A stretch of 64,000 nt of DNA from Anisus vortex (GCA_949126835.1 OX421499.1:27759990-27823989), one strand, 5' to 3'; shown: positions 47,001 through 57,437, numbered from the stretch's first letter. Numbers and translations are program-made. The notes: generated by a model from the letters alone, not told the origin.

Positions 47001-49745
47001 GCGGTGGTCGAGCGGCTGGCGGGCAGATGTTGTTGTTGCTGTTGTTTTTTTTTTTGGGGGGGGGGGGAGGGGGGGGTCGAATTCTAGAGAAGACTGGGAT
47101 TCGTCCAATGGACTGGAGTATATCCCTGGTTCTACCCAGCTCTGATGGGGAACCTGACATTACTTTTGGAGGGAAAAGGAAACTATGCATTGTGGTAGCC
47201 GTACAATCCACTAGTATACCGATGTCACAATTAGTGAACGCTGCTAGACCGGGTCTATGGATTTATTTTGGTTCGATGGGATTACTTTACTAATTTGTTT
47301 TTACTTTTTTTTCTGAAAATATTTTACAAAAAAATTTACACTTTTGGAGTTGTTACTTGTTTTATCAGCATATTTGATATTATCTAGGGGGAAATTTTTT
47401 TTCTTAAGTATAACGTTTAACGTTTTTTGTATGACCGTATTGATAGACAAAGGAAATAATTTCGAAACAATGAAAAAGATTATTCTTTTTTTTTGTATTA
47501 ACGGTAAAAAAAAAAAATCCATAATATTTGTAACCAGGTCAACCATTGGCTCACATACTGAAAAGTAAATGAAATTGTAACGAACCAATATTTTGATTGA
47601 CAGTTTTTGTGAAATTAATTAGCAGACACTACATCAGTAAATAAATTGTCTAGCCCGCTTATGGGTTAAATAATTGAAAAGACTAAATGCCACAAAAACA
47701 CCAAACAATTATATGAACTTGTATTCAGTGAAAGACGAAAGCTGGTGATGAGTGAAATGAGAACAGCCATTAGAACAACCAACAGAGTCAACCCGAAAGA
47801 CAAAGAGAAAGCTGTGGCCACGGCCCGCAACGTCAAGTCTTCCAAAATGGGGGAATGTATACTCAACGTCCACATTCGGGAAGATCCGGGTCTTAAGCCA
47901 AGTTTGGCTCGCATTGGCAGGTCAGTTGTTCGCCCATTTGCATGTGATCAATACATAGAGAAATACATTTTCTCAATTCCTACTTATAAGTAATGTATTA
48001 CACTCTTTTATTTGCACAGTTAACTATGGGGGGCCTCGGTAAACGACCCTTATCCTTTTTAACTTTCTTAGACTTTCACCAAAAATGATCTGAACTTTAA
48101 AAAAAATATTCTCGATTAGTTTCCACTATCGGCGTGCCGCGGGGTGGCCAGTCTCTGACAGGGTCTTGGTGTGCCTTCACTTAATCCAATCCCTTTACAT
48201 CGTTACGACCCTGGCTCGTTCGTTGTTTTCTTTTCATAGACATAATATAAGATGAGTGCTAAGAAGATAACAATCTATTTTTTTATTTTCACCACCAATG
48301 TGAATCGAAGATTTGTCTTCCTTGTTAGACACACACACACAAAACACGTGTTTAATACACGTAAAACGTACGTAACAAAGCACGTAACAAACACGTGAAA
48401 CCACACAAAAAATGCGTTCAGGTTGTTCAATGAATGTTCTTAAGAAAGTTAACGCATCAGAGATTTTTTAACGCCCTATTGATTTACGATATTAAGCAAA
48501 TAAAATGTCAGTTTTTTATTGAATGTGTCATCTAAGTATGACTATGTCATATGTATTATTTATCAGTGTTTTCTCGTCTTCTTTCATGTTTGGTGTTTTA
48601 TAGCGAGCAAACTAGAAGAGAACAATCTCTACAACAGACAAGGAAAAGATTTCTCCAACAATCTCAATGCCTCAACAGAGAACCAATGATTCTGGTGGAG
48701 CGGGCACCAACCTTTAATGTATGTATACAGTTAAGATACATACGTAGTCCTTTAATGTATGTATACAGTTAAGATACATACGTAGTCCTTTAATGTATGT
48801 ATACAGTTAAGATACATACGTAGTCCTTTGCTGAAGGGTTGTTCTGTAGATTCGTGGCCAGAAACTAGGCATAGTCAATAACTTAGTTGCTGGTTGAGAT
48901 ATTGGTCAGGAATTCTTTCTTTGGTAAATTGCAGTGTCAAGGCTTGATGAGAAATATTCTGGAATATGTTTCGTTGAAATCTTTGGTTGATTATTGACTG
49001 TTATGTAATAACAGTTTGTAACTATATACAAAGAGGAACAAAAATTATTGTGTGTAAACTTTACGACTACAAAACATATTGGCATCAAATTGTTCGTTAT
49101 ATTAAAATAAAGCAACAGCTCTTAAAACGTATTTTTGTCATTATAGAATCGTTATTTCAATTCCTTCAAGTAGACTTATTTAAAAAACTAAAAGATGTAT
49201 TATTTTGTTCTTGTTTGTAACAGGCAGTGACCAGGGCTACGTTTATGTCCAGTTACGGAATCGACCCGGCAATTGCTCTTCTCCCCAGCTACATGAGGCC
49301 TCTACAGTCCAGAAGTAGGACACCGTCCACGCTGACCACCATCGAAGCCTTCACCGCCGAGAGCAAGAGAAAGAAGAACGTTTGGGACGAGGCCCTGGAC
49401 GCGGGGCCCAAGTTCAAGAGCGTCGCCAAGCCCTCGGCCCGGCTGACCCAGGAGGAGATCACCCAGCTTCAGGAAGGGCACCTGCACCACAAGCCTAGAG
49501 CCCAGCAGCAGCTGAAGGCCAAGGATGCCAGGCCACCCCCTGGGCTTTCACGTTCCAAGACGGTGGGGTCGGTGTTTGTGACGCAACTTCCACTGGACGC
49601 CTCGTTGGGGAGGAAGTCAGACACCTGGCTGGACAAGTCGGTGTTGATGAAGTCGTCGGAGAAGTCCATCGTTGAGTCACGAGGCAGTCCTGGTTTAAGA
49701 GTAAGAATTCGATCAGCTGAACATCGCACACCCGTCGATGAATGA
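43939..49745 (+). CDS. Uncharacterised basic protein, 4 coding exons, 320 residues
   Basis: Exons 43939-44072, 47729-47920, 48604-48718 and 49224-49745 join to 963 bases with one open frame. Donors are AC|GTGAGT, AG|GTCAGT and AAT|GTATGT. Acceptors are GTATTCAG, GTTTTATAG and TTTGTAACAG. Junction phases 2, 2 and 0 all agree. An in-frame TAA lies 36 bases upstream, so the ATG (context GAGACCATGA) is the likely start. Features: N-terminal FCSPKDILAINRLGLI; a basic central part (TERRKLVMSEMRTAIRTTNR); a Gln-rich stretch (EQTRREQSLQQTRKRFLQQ); then RATFMSSYGIDPAIALLP and a Ser/Lys/Pro-rich, probably disordered tail. No signal peptide, membrane segment or known domain was recognised. The last exon is GC-rich and codon-like compared with its AT-rich introns. 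I do not recognise the family. Confidence 0.8.
44577..44700 (+). mobile_element. hAT/MITE end fragment (GTCGGCAACC family)
   Basis: ATCGGCAACCTTTTGATAATA and the subterminal block TGTGCCAAAGTAGGATTTC identify the B end of the family. Its partner end is missing; a complete element begins 50 bases further on. It lies in intron 1 of the unknown gene. Confidence 0.7.
44748..46547 (+). mobile_element. hAT element (GTF2IRD2-like transposase remnant) in intron 1
   Basis: Starts CAGGGGTCGGCAACC and ends TTTGCCGACCCCTG. Broken plus-strand frames keep the transposase C-terminal half: EALKAEFSKQRQDFQ near 45070, KNNGHRNVPICGKIW near 45250, and LLSAFGSTYTSEQYSH near 45330. The last corresponds to the conserved 'SxFGSTYxCE..FS' stretch of hAT transposases such as those behind GTF2IRD2. 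The right half is AT-rich non-coding sequence shared with the elements at 9.8 and 58 kb. Flanking 8-mers do not match. Confidence 0.75.
46997..47292 (+). mobile_element. tRNA-derived SINE interrupted by T and G homopolymers
   Basis: Head GCGGTGGTCGAGCGGCTGGCG, then a TTGTTGTTGC-rich and T11/G12 interruption, then body (CTACCCAGCTCTGATGGG, GAACGCTGCTAGACCGG) and TTTACTAATTTG end. It lies in intron 1 of the unknown gene. Confidence 0.75.
47729..47920 (+). CDS. Unknown gene, coding exon 2
   Basis: Completes the split Thr codon and encodes residues 46-108, rich in Arg/Lys (TNRVNPKDKEKAVATARN, SSKMGECILNVHIRED). It ends ATTGGCAG|GTCAGT in phase 2. Confidence 0.8.
48344..48398. promoter_or_regulatory. 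Cluster of ACGT-core motifs in intron 2
   Basis: Six ACGT cores within about 55 bases: two perfect CACGTG E-boxes (AACACGTGTT and AACACGTGAA), two CACGTAA and the overlapping pair ACGTACGT. CACGTG is bound by bHLH factors (USF/MYC/HIF types). Function is inferred; the local A/C bias next to a CA run could also produce it by repeat decay. Confidence 0.3.
48604..48718 (+). CDS. Unknown gene, coding exon 3
   Basis: Encodes residues 109-147, a Gln/Arg-rich helix-like stretch followed by REPMILVERAPTFN. Its donor GTATGT sits in the first unit of a 38-bp tandem repeat that supplies two further copies of the same donor. Confidence 0.8.
48712..48827. repeat. 38-bp tandem repeat, 3 copies, spanning a 5' splice site
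   Basis: Three identical units begin CTTTAATGTATGT. The first unit contains the end of exon 3 and its donor at 48719; identical donors recur at 48757 and 48795. Each unit also has the inverted pair GTATGTAT / ATACATAC with a 9-base loop. Confidence 0.95.
49224..49745 (+). CDS. Unknown gene, last coding exon
   Basis: 173 codons plus TGA, GC-rich. It starts AVTRATFMSSYGIDPA and contains RKKNVWDEALDAGPKFKSVA and LTQEEITQLQEGHLHH; the tail is rich in Ser, Lys and Pro. AATAAA follows 80 bases after the stop. Confidence 0.85.
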   Translation, partial: AVTRATFMSSYGIDPAIALLPSYMRPLQSRSRTPSTLTTIEAFTAESKRKKNVWDEALDAGPKFKSVAKPSARLTQEEITQLQEGHLHHKPRAQQQLKAKDARPPPGLSRSKTVGSVFVTQLPLDASLGRKSDTWLDKSVLMKSSEKSIVESRGSPGLRVRIRSAEHRTPVDE

Positions 49746-49825
49746 TGATATTATAACAACACTGAGTTACTTCTCAAGTGTATATTATAGTGTATGAACT
49801 CAATGTATAACATTTTAACTATTGG

Positions 49826-49831
49826 AATAAA
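49826..49831 (+). terminator. Poly(A) signal AATAAA of the unknown gene
   Basis: Canonical hexamer 81 bases past the stop codon. The MITE that starts at 49851 lies where the cleavage site would be expected. Confidence 0.6.
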
Positions 49832-49850
49832 TTCACACATAGAACTACAG

Positions 49851-50065
49851 CAAGTTTCGGCAACCTAAGGCGCGCATGCCAAAATTGGCACGCAGAGCGA
49901 TGCAATTTTCAATGGCAGGCGGAGGACCCCTAAAAAGACAAATTAAGTCTCGTTGTACAAGACATTGAGTGATAGAGCAGGATTAATTTTTTTAAGCCGT
50001 TGGCACGCTCAATGAATTATAAATCCTACCTTGGCACGCTGTGATCCAAAGGTTGCCGACGCCTG
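49851..50065. mobile_element. MITE of the GTCGGCAACC hAT family
   Basis: Ends CAAGTTTCGGCAACC and GGTTGCCGACGCCTG. Flanking AACTACAG and GACTACGG match at 6 of 8. Family blocks GCATGCCAAAATTGGCACGC and TTGGCACGCTCAATGAATTA are present. It sits 20 bases after the AATAAA of the unknown gene. Confidence 0.85.
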
Positions 50066-50985
50066 GACTACGGTGTGTAGAAAACATGTGTTTGATTGTT
50101 GATTTCGAAAAGTTAGAAGAGGCAAACAACTGCTCATGCCTGGCAGAACAAATAATACTTCTACAAATGTGAACATCACTAATATCATTATAGACAATAT
50201 GAGTAAACATAGAAAATTTTCACTTATTTGTGGGACTGTTTGGTTTTAAACTAAACCACTAAAAGTTTTTGTAATTAATCTTCGATTATCCGCTTTTATC
50301 ATTCAATTTATTGGTAGTCTATATGATGTATATGCATGAAATATGTTTGTCTATTCGTCTTCATAGATTGTTATCACTCAATAGTCAATCAATCTCTTAG
50401 TCGATATGTACATGTATCTATCTCGCTAGCAATCTATCCATTAATCTATTTATCTATCTTTCTATCTAATCTTTTAATCTAATAATATTAGTAATATAAC
50501 TGCAAAACAATCTTTAAATACTACCGAAAGGGAAGCTACTGGTACAAATTTCTATCACCGAAACACTATTTACCGGTTGCTTCCCTTTGATTGCTTCATG
50601 ACGAAGGTTGCCAGTGCCAAAACTATTTTTTTTTTAATGATGTTATGAACGCAAAGAAGAAAATAATAAAGGGTCTTCTATTATATATCAAGACGATTGG
50701 ACAAATTGAAATTGAATAAACGGAAGATAGAAACATGAACACACTGCAACAATAAAATAAGCAATTAGTATTTAAAATAATATTCTTTTTAAAGTATGAA
50801 CGCAAATGTTCAAGTTGAATTGGTTCTGGTTTTTGTTTGTATTTAATTTGAAAAAGGAGGGGGGGAAGAGGTATGTTTTATTTAAAATAAAATTAAATCA
50901 AAAGTTGGAATCCAACAAATATAATTAAATCCTCTTTACGAATTGAAAAGATATATTATTTTTTCAATTTGTCATTTTTTCTCCT
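50066..50985. other. Non-coding stretch
   Basis: AT-rich with GATA/TATC-like short repeats near 50420-50470. No exon recognised. Confidence 0.5.
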
Positions 50986-51300
50986 ACGATTTCACATTTT
51001 AACTTCTCTCTTTCTCGCCCTTTTCTCCTCTTCTCTCTCTCTCATGTATTTCTCTATTTCTCTGTCTCGACCTTACCATCTCTCTTTATCTCTCTCTCTC
51101 TTTCTCTTTTCCTCCCATATCTCTTTGAATATATTGTTCTCTGTCTCGCACTCTCGCGCTCTTCCCCCCCCCCGCTCTATACCTCTTCCTCTTTCTCGCC
51201 CACCCTCCCTCTCGTTCTCTCTCAATCTCTCTATAATGTATATATATATATTATATAGCCTTCTCTCTTTCCCTCTCTCTCTCTCTCTATCTGTCTCGGG
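50986..51300. repeat. CT-rich imperfect simple repeat
   Basis: CTCTCT and TCTC tracts with short interruptions and a small TATATA patch. The ORFs on both strands are artefacts of composition. Confidence 0.9.
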
Positions 51301-51405
51301 ATCTTTTTTTAATTTCCACCTTCCCAAACCACCTCCATTCGTCACATGCAATATTTGCCTGACACAGTCCCAATGTGTATAATACACTTAAAGACGTCCG
51401 GGAAA

Positions 51406-51500
51406 CCAGGACACATGACATAGTGGTGTAGGGGGCAGAGCGTCACATTACCACAGGACACATGACATAGTGATGTAGGGGGCAGAGCGTTACATTACCA
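51406..51500. repeat. About 52-bp direct duplication
   Basis: Two tandem copies of a segment containing GGACACATGACATAGTG and GGGGGCAGAGCGT. The second runs into the SINE that follows, so the SINE head itself may be partly duplicated. Confidence 0.85.
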
Positions 51501-51680
51501 TTCTCAAAGTCTCCGGATCGAATCACAATTTTTACACGAGTCTAGAGCGTTAGTCCTCAGTCTTCCCAGTCGAGACAGGCATTACATGGAGGAAAATTAA
51601 TGTGGTTGGGCATTGTGCTTGCCACACAATCTGCTTGTATTCTAGTGGGCACTGCTTCATACCGGGCACCTCTTTTTTTT
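51450..51680 (+). mobile_element. tRNA-derived SINE, diverged
   Basis: Weak head with a decayed B box (CCGGATCGAATCAC), then CAGTCTTCCCAGTCGAGAC, GGTTGGGCATTGTGCTTGCC and GGGCACTGCTTCATACCGGG. Confidence 0.65.
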
Positions 51681-51689
51681 TAATTAAAT

Positions 51690-52379
51690 TTAACATAAGA
51701 TATAGTGGTCTTAGGGTAGATTGTTGGTCTGCTTATCTGAAGATGTCTGTTTCCTGAGAAACATATGTATTACTGTTGATAACACTGTAATTATCTGTCA
51801 TCCACAGATATATTGAGCTTTGCTCAGCTCTGATCCGTAACCAAAGGAACAAATAAAGGCAAATGTACATTGTACAGGCCAAGCAATCCCATAGTACATT
51901 ATATAGGCCTACTGTTTTCTTTCTAACCAAAAACAAAAACATTCAAATGTGTCGTTTTAAGCATTAAATATTGTTTAAAATACATATATAAAAAATTAAT
52001 AACACTAACGACGCCGTTACTAATAGGCATAAGTTTGACTTTGTTAATCTTTGAGTATATAAAATCAACAGTTAGAGCTCTAGCAGTGCGGTTTGACACA
52101 ATGATGATAGTGTTAACGTGCTTGTTTTACTGACCAAAGTTAATAACATTATACTTTTTTTTGGTCCACAAAGTATTTTAGGTCCGAGATTTCAATAAGC
52201 CTACCTGCGATTTGGGTTTTATAGTCTGAAATGGGTTGTACGCGATGTTAAGTAGCGTGTTTCTCCTACCTAGTTCAAGCAACCCATTCCCTACCCATAA
52301 TGCTGCTATCTGTAGGGTTTCTTATAGAATTTTTATTGTCTGAACATCAAAAATCAATCAATAATCACGCTAGCGCTGA
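51690..52379. other. Non-coding stretch
   Basis: No exon, RNA gene or transposon end recognised. Confidence 0.5.
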
Positions 52380-52990
52380 ATCTGTATAGCGACGCCTTTC
52401 AGATCGAATCACACGCTCGGACCCATTTGGTGTATTGTCCGCCCTGTGTCCATCGCCTTGGTGTATTGTCCACCTGAAGTCCAGCTACTGGATGCACCGT
52501 GTCGGCACAAGAACACGACCGAAAACCCAAATGAAAGACGAATACTCTGGGTGTACGAGGTTAAGGCTCACGGCGGTAAATGGGTGAACGGGCGCTATAA
52601 TAGCCCCTACTCGGACACCGCCCCTGGCTAGCAATAATTGTGTCAAATTAACGCGAAGGGGCCAGAGATAATAGGCTATCATTATATTCATTATCAGCGC
52701 GGTGTCAGGCCCACAACGCGGTGGTTCGTTAAAGGGAAGAGACCATCCCAACATTATACAGCCCCTCGGGGGGTGTGGTGGGGGGAGCCTTCCCATAGAA
52801 GCAGAAAGCCGCCCCCACACCAGGTCTATACATGCGACGAGACAGGGATTACGCGCCGTTAGCTCTGAGACGTCCCCGCCGCTGAGAGGCGTGATGCCGG
52901 GGCGCTGGGCGCTACTCCTGAGCACAAGAGAGCGTACATGCGCCTCCTTCATGCGACCTTTCAAGTCATGCTGACAGTGTTCCCATGCAG
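52380..52990. other. GC-rich, CpG-containing island
   Basis: Clearly richer in GC and CpG than its surroundings, with open frames on both strands (52446-52631 +, 52485-52964 -). The plus frame has a fairly protein-like stretch (RRILWVYEVKAHGGKW), but I recognise no domain and cannot connect it by splicing. It could be a CpG island or promoter, an old repeat or an unrecognised exon. Confidence 0.35.
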
Positions 52991-53465
52991 CCTTTACGGT
53001 CCCTGCCCCCTCCCATTTAAAAAAAAATATATTTGTGAAAGGTTTTCGCTCCGTTTGTTATCTTAATTCTAATCAGACAGAGCCCCATTTTTTACACAGG
53101 CTATCCAGACAATCTTATAATGCACAACCCTTACCTCAGACTTTAAGAAAGAATAGAAGGAAAAACATAACGTTATCACACAGTAAAATGTTCATAATAA
53201 AACAAAAACGTATTACACTGACGATCAAACATGCGATGCCAAACGTATAGTTTCTTACAACAGTTTCGTACAAATTAACGTTGGAATAGTTCAGGAACGG
53301 AGAAAGCCTGAGATCAATGAGAGCTGCATTCTGGTATCAATCTATTAGACCTGCACCATAGTCTAGTTGCATTGTATTAAATAAACAAATACAAATGTAA
53401 TTTAACTAAAGTAATTACATGTACATGATTTACACATCTCAATTACTACGTGCTAGACTTTACAC

Positions 53466-53817
53466 CAGGGGTCGGGAACTTTTTTGTCTAATAGAGCCAT
53501 GAGATACCACATATTTTGAAAAGTAATTCTGTGAGAGCCATACATTATGTTAAAAACTAAAAATTAAAGTAAATGGGGGTGTGCATTTTGTGTAATTTCA
53601 ACACTAAAAGTACAATAATTATGTCTCTGAATTCTTCTGATGCTGAGCTGCAGTAGACTTTAGCTCATTTGTAGAATGAAATATTGATATGCAATTAATA
53701 TGTAGATCAAAAAGTCTAAAAAATATTTTTTTTAATAATCGAACATTTTTCTGCGAGCCAGGTGCAGCCATCAAAAGAGCCACATCTGGCTCGCGAGCCA
53801 TGGGTTCCCGACCCCTG
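53466..53817. mobile_element. hAT MITE (GTCGGGAACC family), copy 2
   Basis: Ends CAGGGGTCGGGAAC and GGGTTCCCGACCCCTG. Flanking 8-mers CTTTACAC and CTTTAGAC differ at one base. The interior is nearly collinear with the copy at 8200-8564. Confidence 0.9.
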
Positions 53818-53974
53818 CTTTAGACGGACGATATCAACACCCCGGGCTATAACAAGTATAATATAACTATTCAAATTTTAATAATAAAAATACAATAAAA
53901 AATTATGTTATTAGCAAAATATAAAATTTAACAAAGACTTGTAAACTTCGTTAACCGGTTCAACTTGAGACTTA

Positions 53975-54135
53975 CACCTGCTGTGGTAGACAATACATAC
54001 GACTGGAACATCTCCTGTGGTAGAAGTGGTAGACAATACATACGACTGGAACATCTCCTGTGGTAGAAGTGGTAGACAATACATACGACTGGAACATCTC
54101 CTGTGGTAAGTGGTAGACAATACATACGACTGGAA
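53975..54135. repeat. About 43-bp tandem repeat, 3-4 copies
   Basis: Units with GTAGACAATACATACGACTG and GAACATCTCCTGTGG. One unit lacks a few bases. Confidence 0.95.
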
Positions 54136-54436
54136 TTATTTACTTATTAAATTTAAAGTGGATTTTTTTGGGAAGGAGGGGGCGATATGGGAAATAATTT
54201 GTGTTTAAATATTATAATAAAACGGATTTCGGCGCAAAGCCGCACCAACGCGATGACGCAGTTAACAAAGAGCTACATGATATTAAAAGAAAATATTGTT
54301 TGTCAAAAACACAGATCTATTCCGTCTATGTTTAAATTATTAGAACGGATTGTTTTGTTTTAATTTTTCCCCACAACCCACAACCCACAACCCTATTCCA
54401 ACAATTCACCTGTCAATATTTACATTTAGCCTATAT

Positions 54437-54662
54437 GGAACTGTGGCCAAGCTCGTGGAGGCTGGGATTTGTTTCCGAGTCTGGAGGGTGTCCCTGAGTC
54501 TAGCAAGCTCTGATGGGTACCTGACATTAGTTGGGTTTGAAGTACAGGCGGCTGGGCATTGTGCTGGCCACACATCACCTAGAATGCCGTGGCCACAGAA
54601 ACTGGCGAACGCTGCTTCACCGGCCCTATGATAAATTTGGTCCGCAGGGTACTTTACTTTTA
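54437..54662 (+). mobile_element. tRNA-derived SINE
   Basis: Shortened head (GAACTGTGGCCAAGCTCG), then an almost complete body through CATTGTGCTGGCCACACA and CGAACGCTGCTTCACCGG to TTTGGTCCGCAGGG and a TTTACTTTT end. A further body scrap lies near 54795-54850. Confidence 0.9.
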
Positions 54663-54914
54663 TATTTAGATTAACCTTTTCCCAAGAGCAAATATCCTTG
54701 TTAGATGAAAGTGTCAATATAAAATTTAACGTCAAGCAAGCCATTAAGTCCCATCTATCCGATTCAATAAGATATAAAATAATCTCGTCAGAGGTTTGTA
54801 TGGGCTACACAATCACGCAGTAAACTGGTGCATTCTGCTTCATGAGATTGAAAAAAAAACTGTATCTTCATGATGCTGTATTTTAAAAAGCTGATACTAA
54901 ATTAGCAGCAGAAG

Positions 54915-55790
54915 AAGGGAAAGTAAGAACATAGAAAGAAAATATGAACGAAAGATATGAAAGAAAGAGCAAAAGAAAAACAGAAAGAAGAAAAGAAAGA
55001 AGAACAGAAAGAAAGAGAGAAAGGAGAACAGAAAGAAGAACAGAAAGAAAGAGAGAAAGGAGAACATAAAGAAGAACAGAAAGAAAGAGAGAAAGGAGAA
55101 CAGAAAGAAGAACAGAAAGAAAGAGAGAAAGGAGAACATAAAGAAGAACAGAAAGAAAGTGAGAAAGGAGAACAGAAAGAAAGAGAGAAAGAAATAGAGA
55201 AAGAAGAACAGAAAGAAAGACAGAAAGAAAGAGAGAAAGGAGAACAGAAAGAAAGAGAGAAAGAAATAGAGAAAGAAGAACAGAAAGAAAGACAGAAAGA
55301 AAGAGAGATAGAAGAACAGAAAGAAAGACAGAAAGAAAGAGAGAAAGAAGAACATAAAGAAGAACAGAAAGAAAGAGAGAAAGGAGAACAGAAAAAAGAA
55401 CAGAAAGAAAGAGAGAAAGGAGAACATAAAGAAGAACAGAAAGAAAGAGAGAAAGGAGAACAGAAAGAAAGAGAGAAAGAAATAGAGAAAGAAGAACAGA
55501 AAGAAAGACAGAAAGAAAGAGAGATAGAAGAACAGAAAGAAGAACAGAAAGAAAGAGAGAAAGGAGAACAGAAAGAAAGAGAGAAAGAAATAGAGAAAGA
55601 AGAACAGAAAGAAAGACATAAAGAAAGAGAGAAAGGAGAACAGAAAGAAAGACATAAAGAAAGAGAGATAGAAGAACAGAAAGAAGAACAGAAAGAAGAA
55701 CAGAAAGAAGACCAGAAAGAAAAACAGAAAGAAGAACAGATAGAAGAACAGAAAGAAATATAGAAAGAGAGAAAGAGAAAGAAAGTAGTG
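54915..55790. repeat. Polypurine minisatellite, about 0.87 kb
   Basis: Almost pure A/G on the plus strand with scattered C and T, built of GAACAGAAAGAA, GAGAAAGGAGAACA and GAGAAAGAAATAGA units in varied order. The period is mostly a multiple of three, so very long frames open on both strands (a Lys/Glu/Gln repeat on plus, Phe/Leu/Ser on minus). No start context, splice site or conserved domain supports a gene. Confidence 0.95.
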
Positions 55791-56329
55791 TATCCAAAAC
55801 AAAAATTCTGATCCCTACACAACTTACAAACAAAACAAAAACAAATGAAAAGGCGAGTCGCTTTGGTTTTGTACTGAACATTCAATCTCCGCGCAGCAAC
55901 GGCTTCGACTAAAAACTTTGCCTCTTTGTTGAATATAGATGAGAAATTCTTGTTGTATTTATTTTAAATCAAAATGATGATTTTATCATGGCAACACGTA
56001 TTGCAAACCCTTCTTTGAAAGCTCATAACTCACACACACGCTCAACAATGGCTGACACATACAGAGCTTAAAGGTATACAATATGCTTTCCTTTTTTCAT
56101 AATTGTTCTAGTACAACCTTAATTGTTCTTATTTTAAGGGTAGGCGTTTTTTTATTCTCGGGTTCTTTTCTATGGCTTATTTCTAATTAAAAAACTAATC
56201 CATTCTGGAACCGTGTGATTGATTATCTATTAATGTACGGGCTGTAAAAAAATATATCAAAATATAAACAGCGAAAAGGTCCCAGGGAAAGTGATTTAAA
56301 TTAATTTTTTTTATAAATATCGCTCGTGA
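55791..56329. other. Non-coding stretch
   Basis: Nothing recognised. Confidence 0.5.
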
Positions 56330-56344
56330 TTATAATAATAATAA

Positions 56345-57080
56345 TAATAATGTATGGAGCCCAAAGGCGAGGGTGATGGTGTGCAAGGGGGGCGGGGGCG
56401 TCTTGTTAGAAACCGTAGACTGGCACCTTGCAGGGGCGTTCTGTGGCAGGGGGTGGGGGTGGCGAGTAAGGATTACAGTGGGGGGGAGGTGGGGGGGGAG
56501 GAAAAGATTGTTCACGCTTTGCTTGCACTTGAGTAAAACTAGCTTGACTGATGATAATGGACTCAACCTTAGTTAAACGCCAACTCGCGTGCACCGTGGA
56601 GTACCTTGCTCTCAGGGCCCACCGCCACCACACTCAGGGACCGGCACGCGCCCCATTTAGCGCGAGCAGGAAAGCGATATGAATAGCGTCACGTGGCGTT
56701 GTGCGCGCCCCACCCCTTTACCCACCCACTGTATCCCCCTCCCCCACTACCTCCATCAGGGGGTCAAAGTGTCGAGTTGTTGAGAAGCAGCCTATATCAC
56801 TCCTTCTCACCCCCCCCCTACCCAGCCTCTTTGGAACTCCCTCCCTCCTCTTTCAGGCCCATGTCTCCCTCTTGCGAGAAAGAGATAGTGGGGAAATGAA
56901 AAGGGGGGGGGGCGGGGGCGTCGGGGAGTCGGGCACGCGAGTGTGTTGCGGGGGAGTTTGAGCTTCAGATCAGATTCCGTGTGTCCCAACATATCCAGGA
57001 CACACGGAGACACGGGAATCTAATAGAGATTTATGACATCGAGCACCCGGTGGGGGGGGGGGGAGTTTGTTGTAAGGAGG
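56345..57080. other. G-run-rich, CpG-containing segment
   Basis: Many G runs on the plus strand, and CpG-dense patches at about 56580-56720 (including GCGTCACGTGGC) and 56900-57000. It may be a promoter or enhancer, but no exon is evident. The several short ORFs are compositional. Confidence 0.4.
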
Positions 57081-57324
57081 GTGACCCGTGGGTCACTTGA
57101 CAGAGACAGACAATCCCTACCGTCATCACTCCCATATCCCAGCACACTCAGTATTTCTAAAACATTAAAACAATTACACAAATAATTACATAAATATGTA
57201 TGTAAACAAATAAACAAACAATTCACAAACAATTACACAAATATTTACAGAAACAGTTAAAATTGCGCCATAAATTATACAATAAATTACACAAGGAATT
57301 ACACAAACAATTGCACAAATATTT

Positions 57325-57437
57325 ACGATTGCGCCTGCAGGTCGCCAGGGATCGGTCGATAGCAAGGCTAGAACCCGCGACGTGTTAGACGTGTTGGTTG
57401 TCAGTCCGGTGAGCTAACCGCAATACCAGCCGGCCTC
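57325..57437 (-). mobile_element. Second tRNA-like SINE or SINE head
   Basis: On the minus strand, GGTATTGCGGTTAGCTCACC resembles an A-box region and CGCGGGTTCTAGCC a B box, at roughly tRNA spacing. The sequence differs from the main SINE family. It overlaps the start of a tandem array. Confidence 0.45.

Noticed and set aside
52485..52964. 159-codon minus-strand ORF
   Set aside because: Likely open because of high GC; no domain seen. Kept only as a GC-rich island.
54883..55881. Very long ORFs (up to 332 codons) on both strands
   Set aside because: They translate a polypurine minisatellite whose period is a multiple of three. There is no domain, start context or splice signal.
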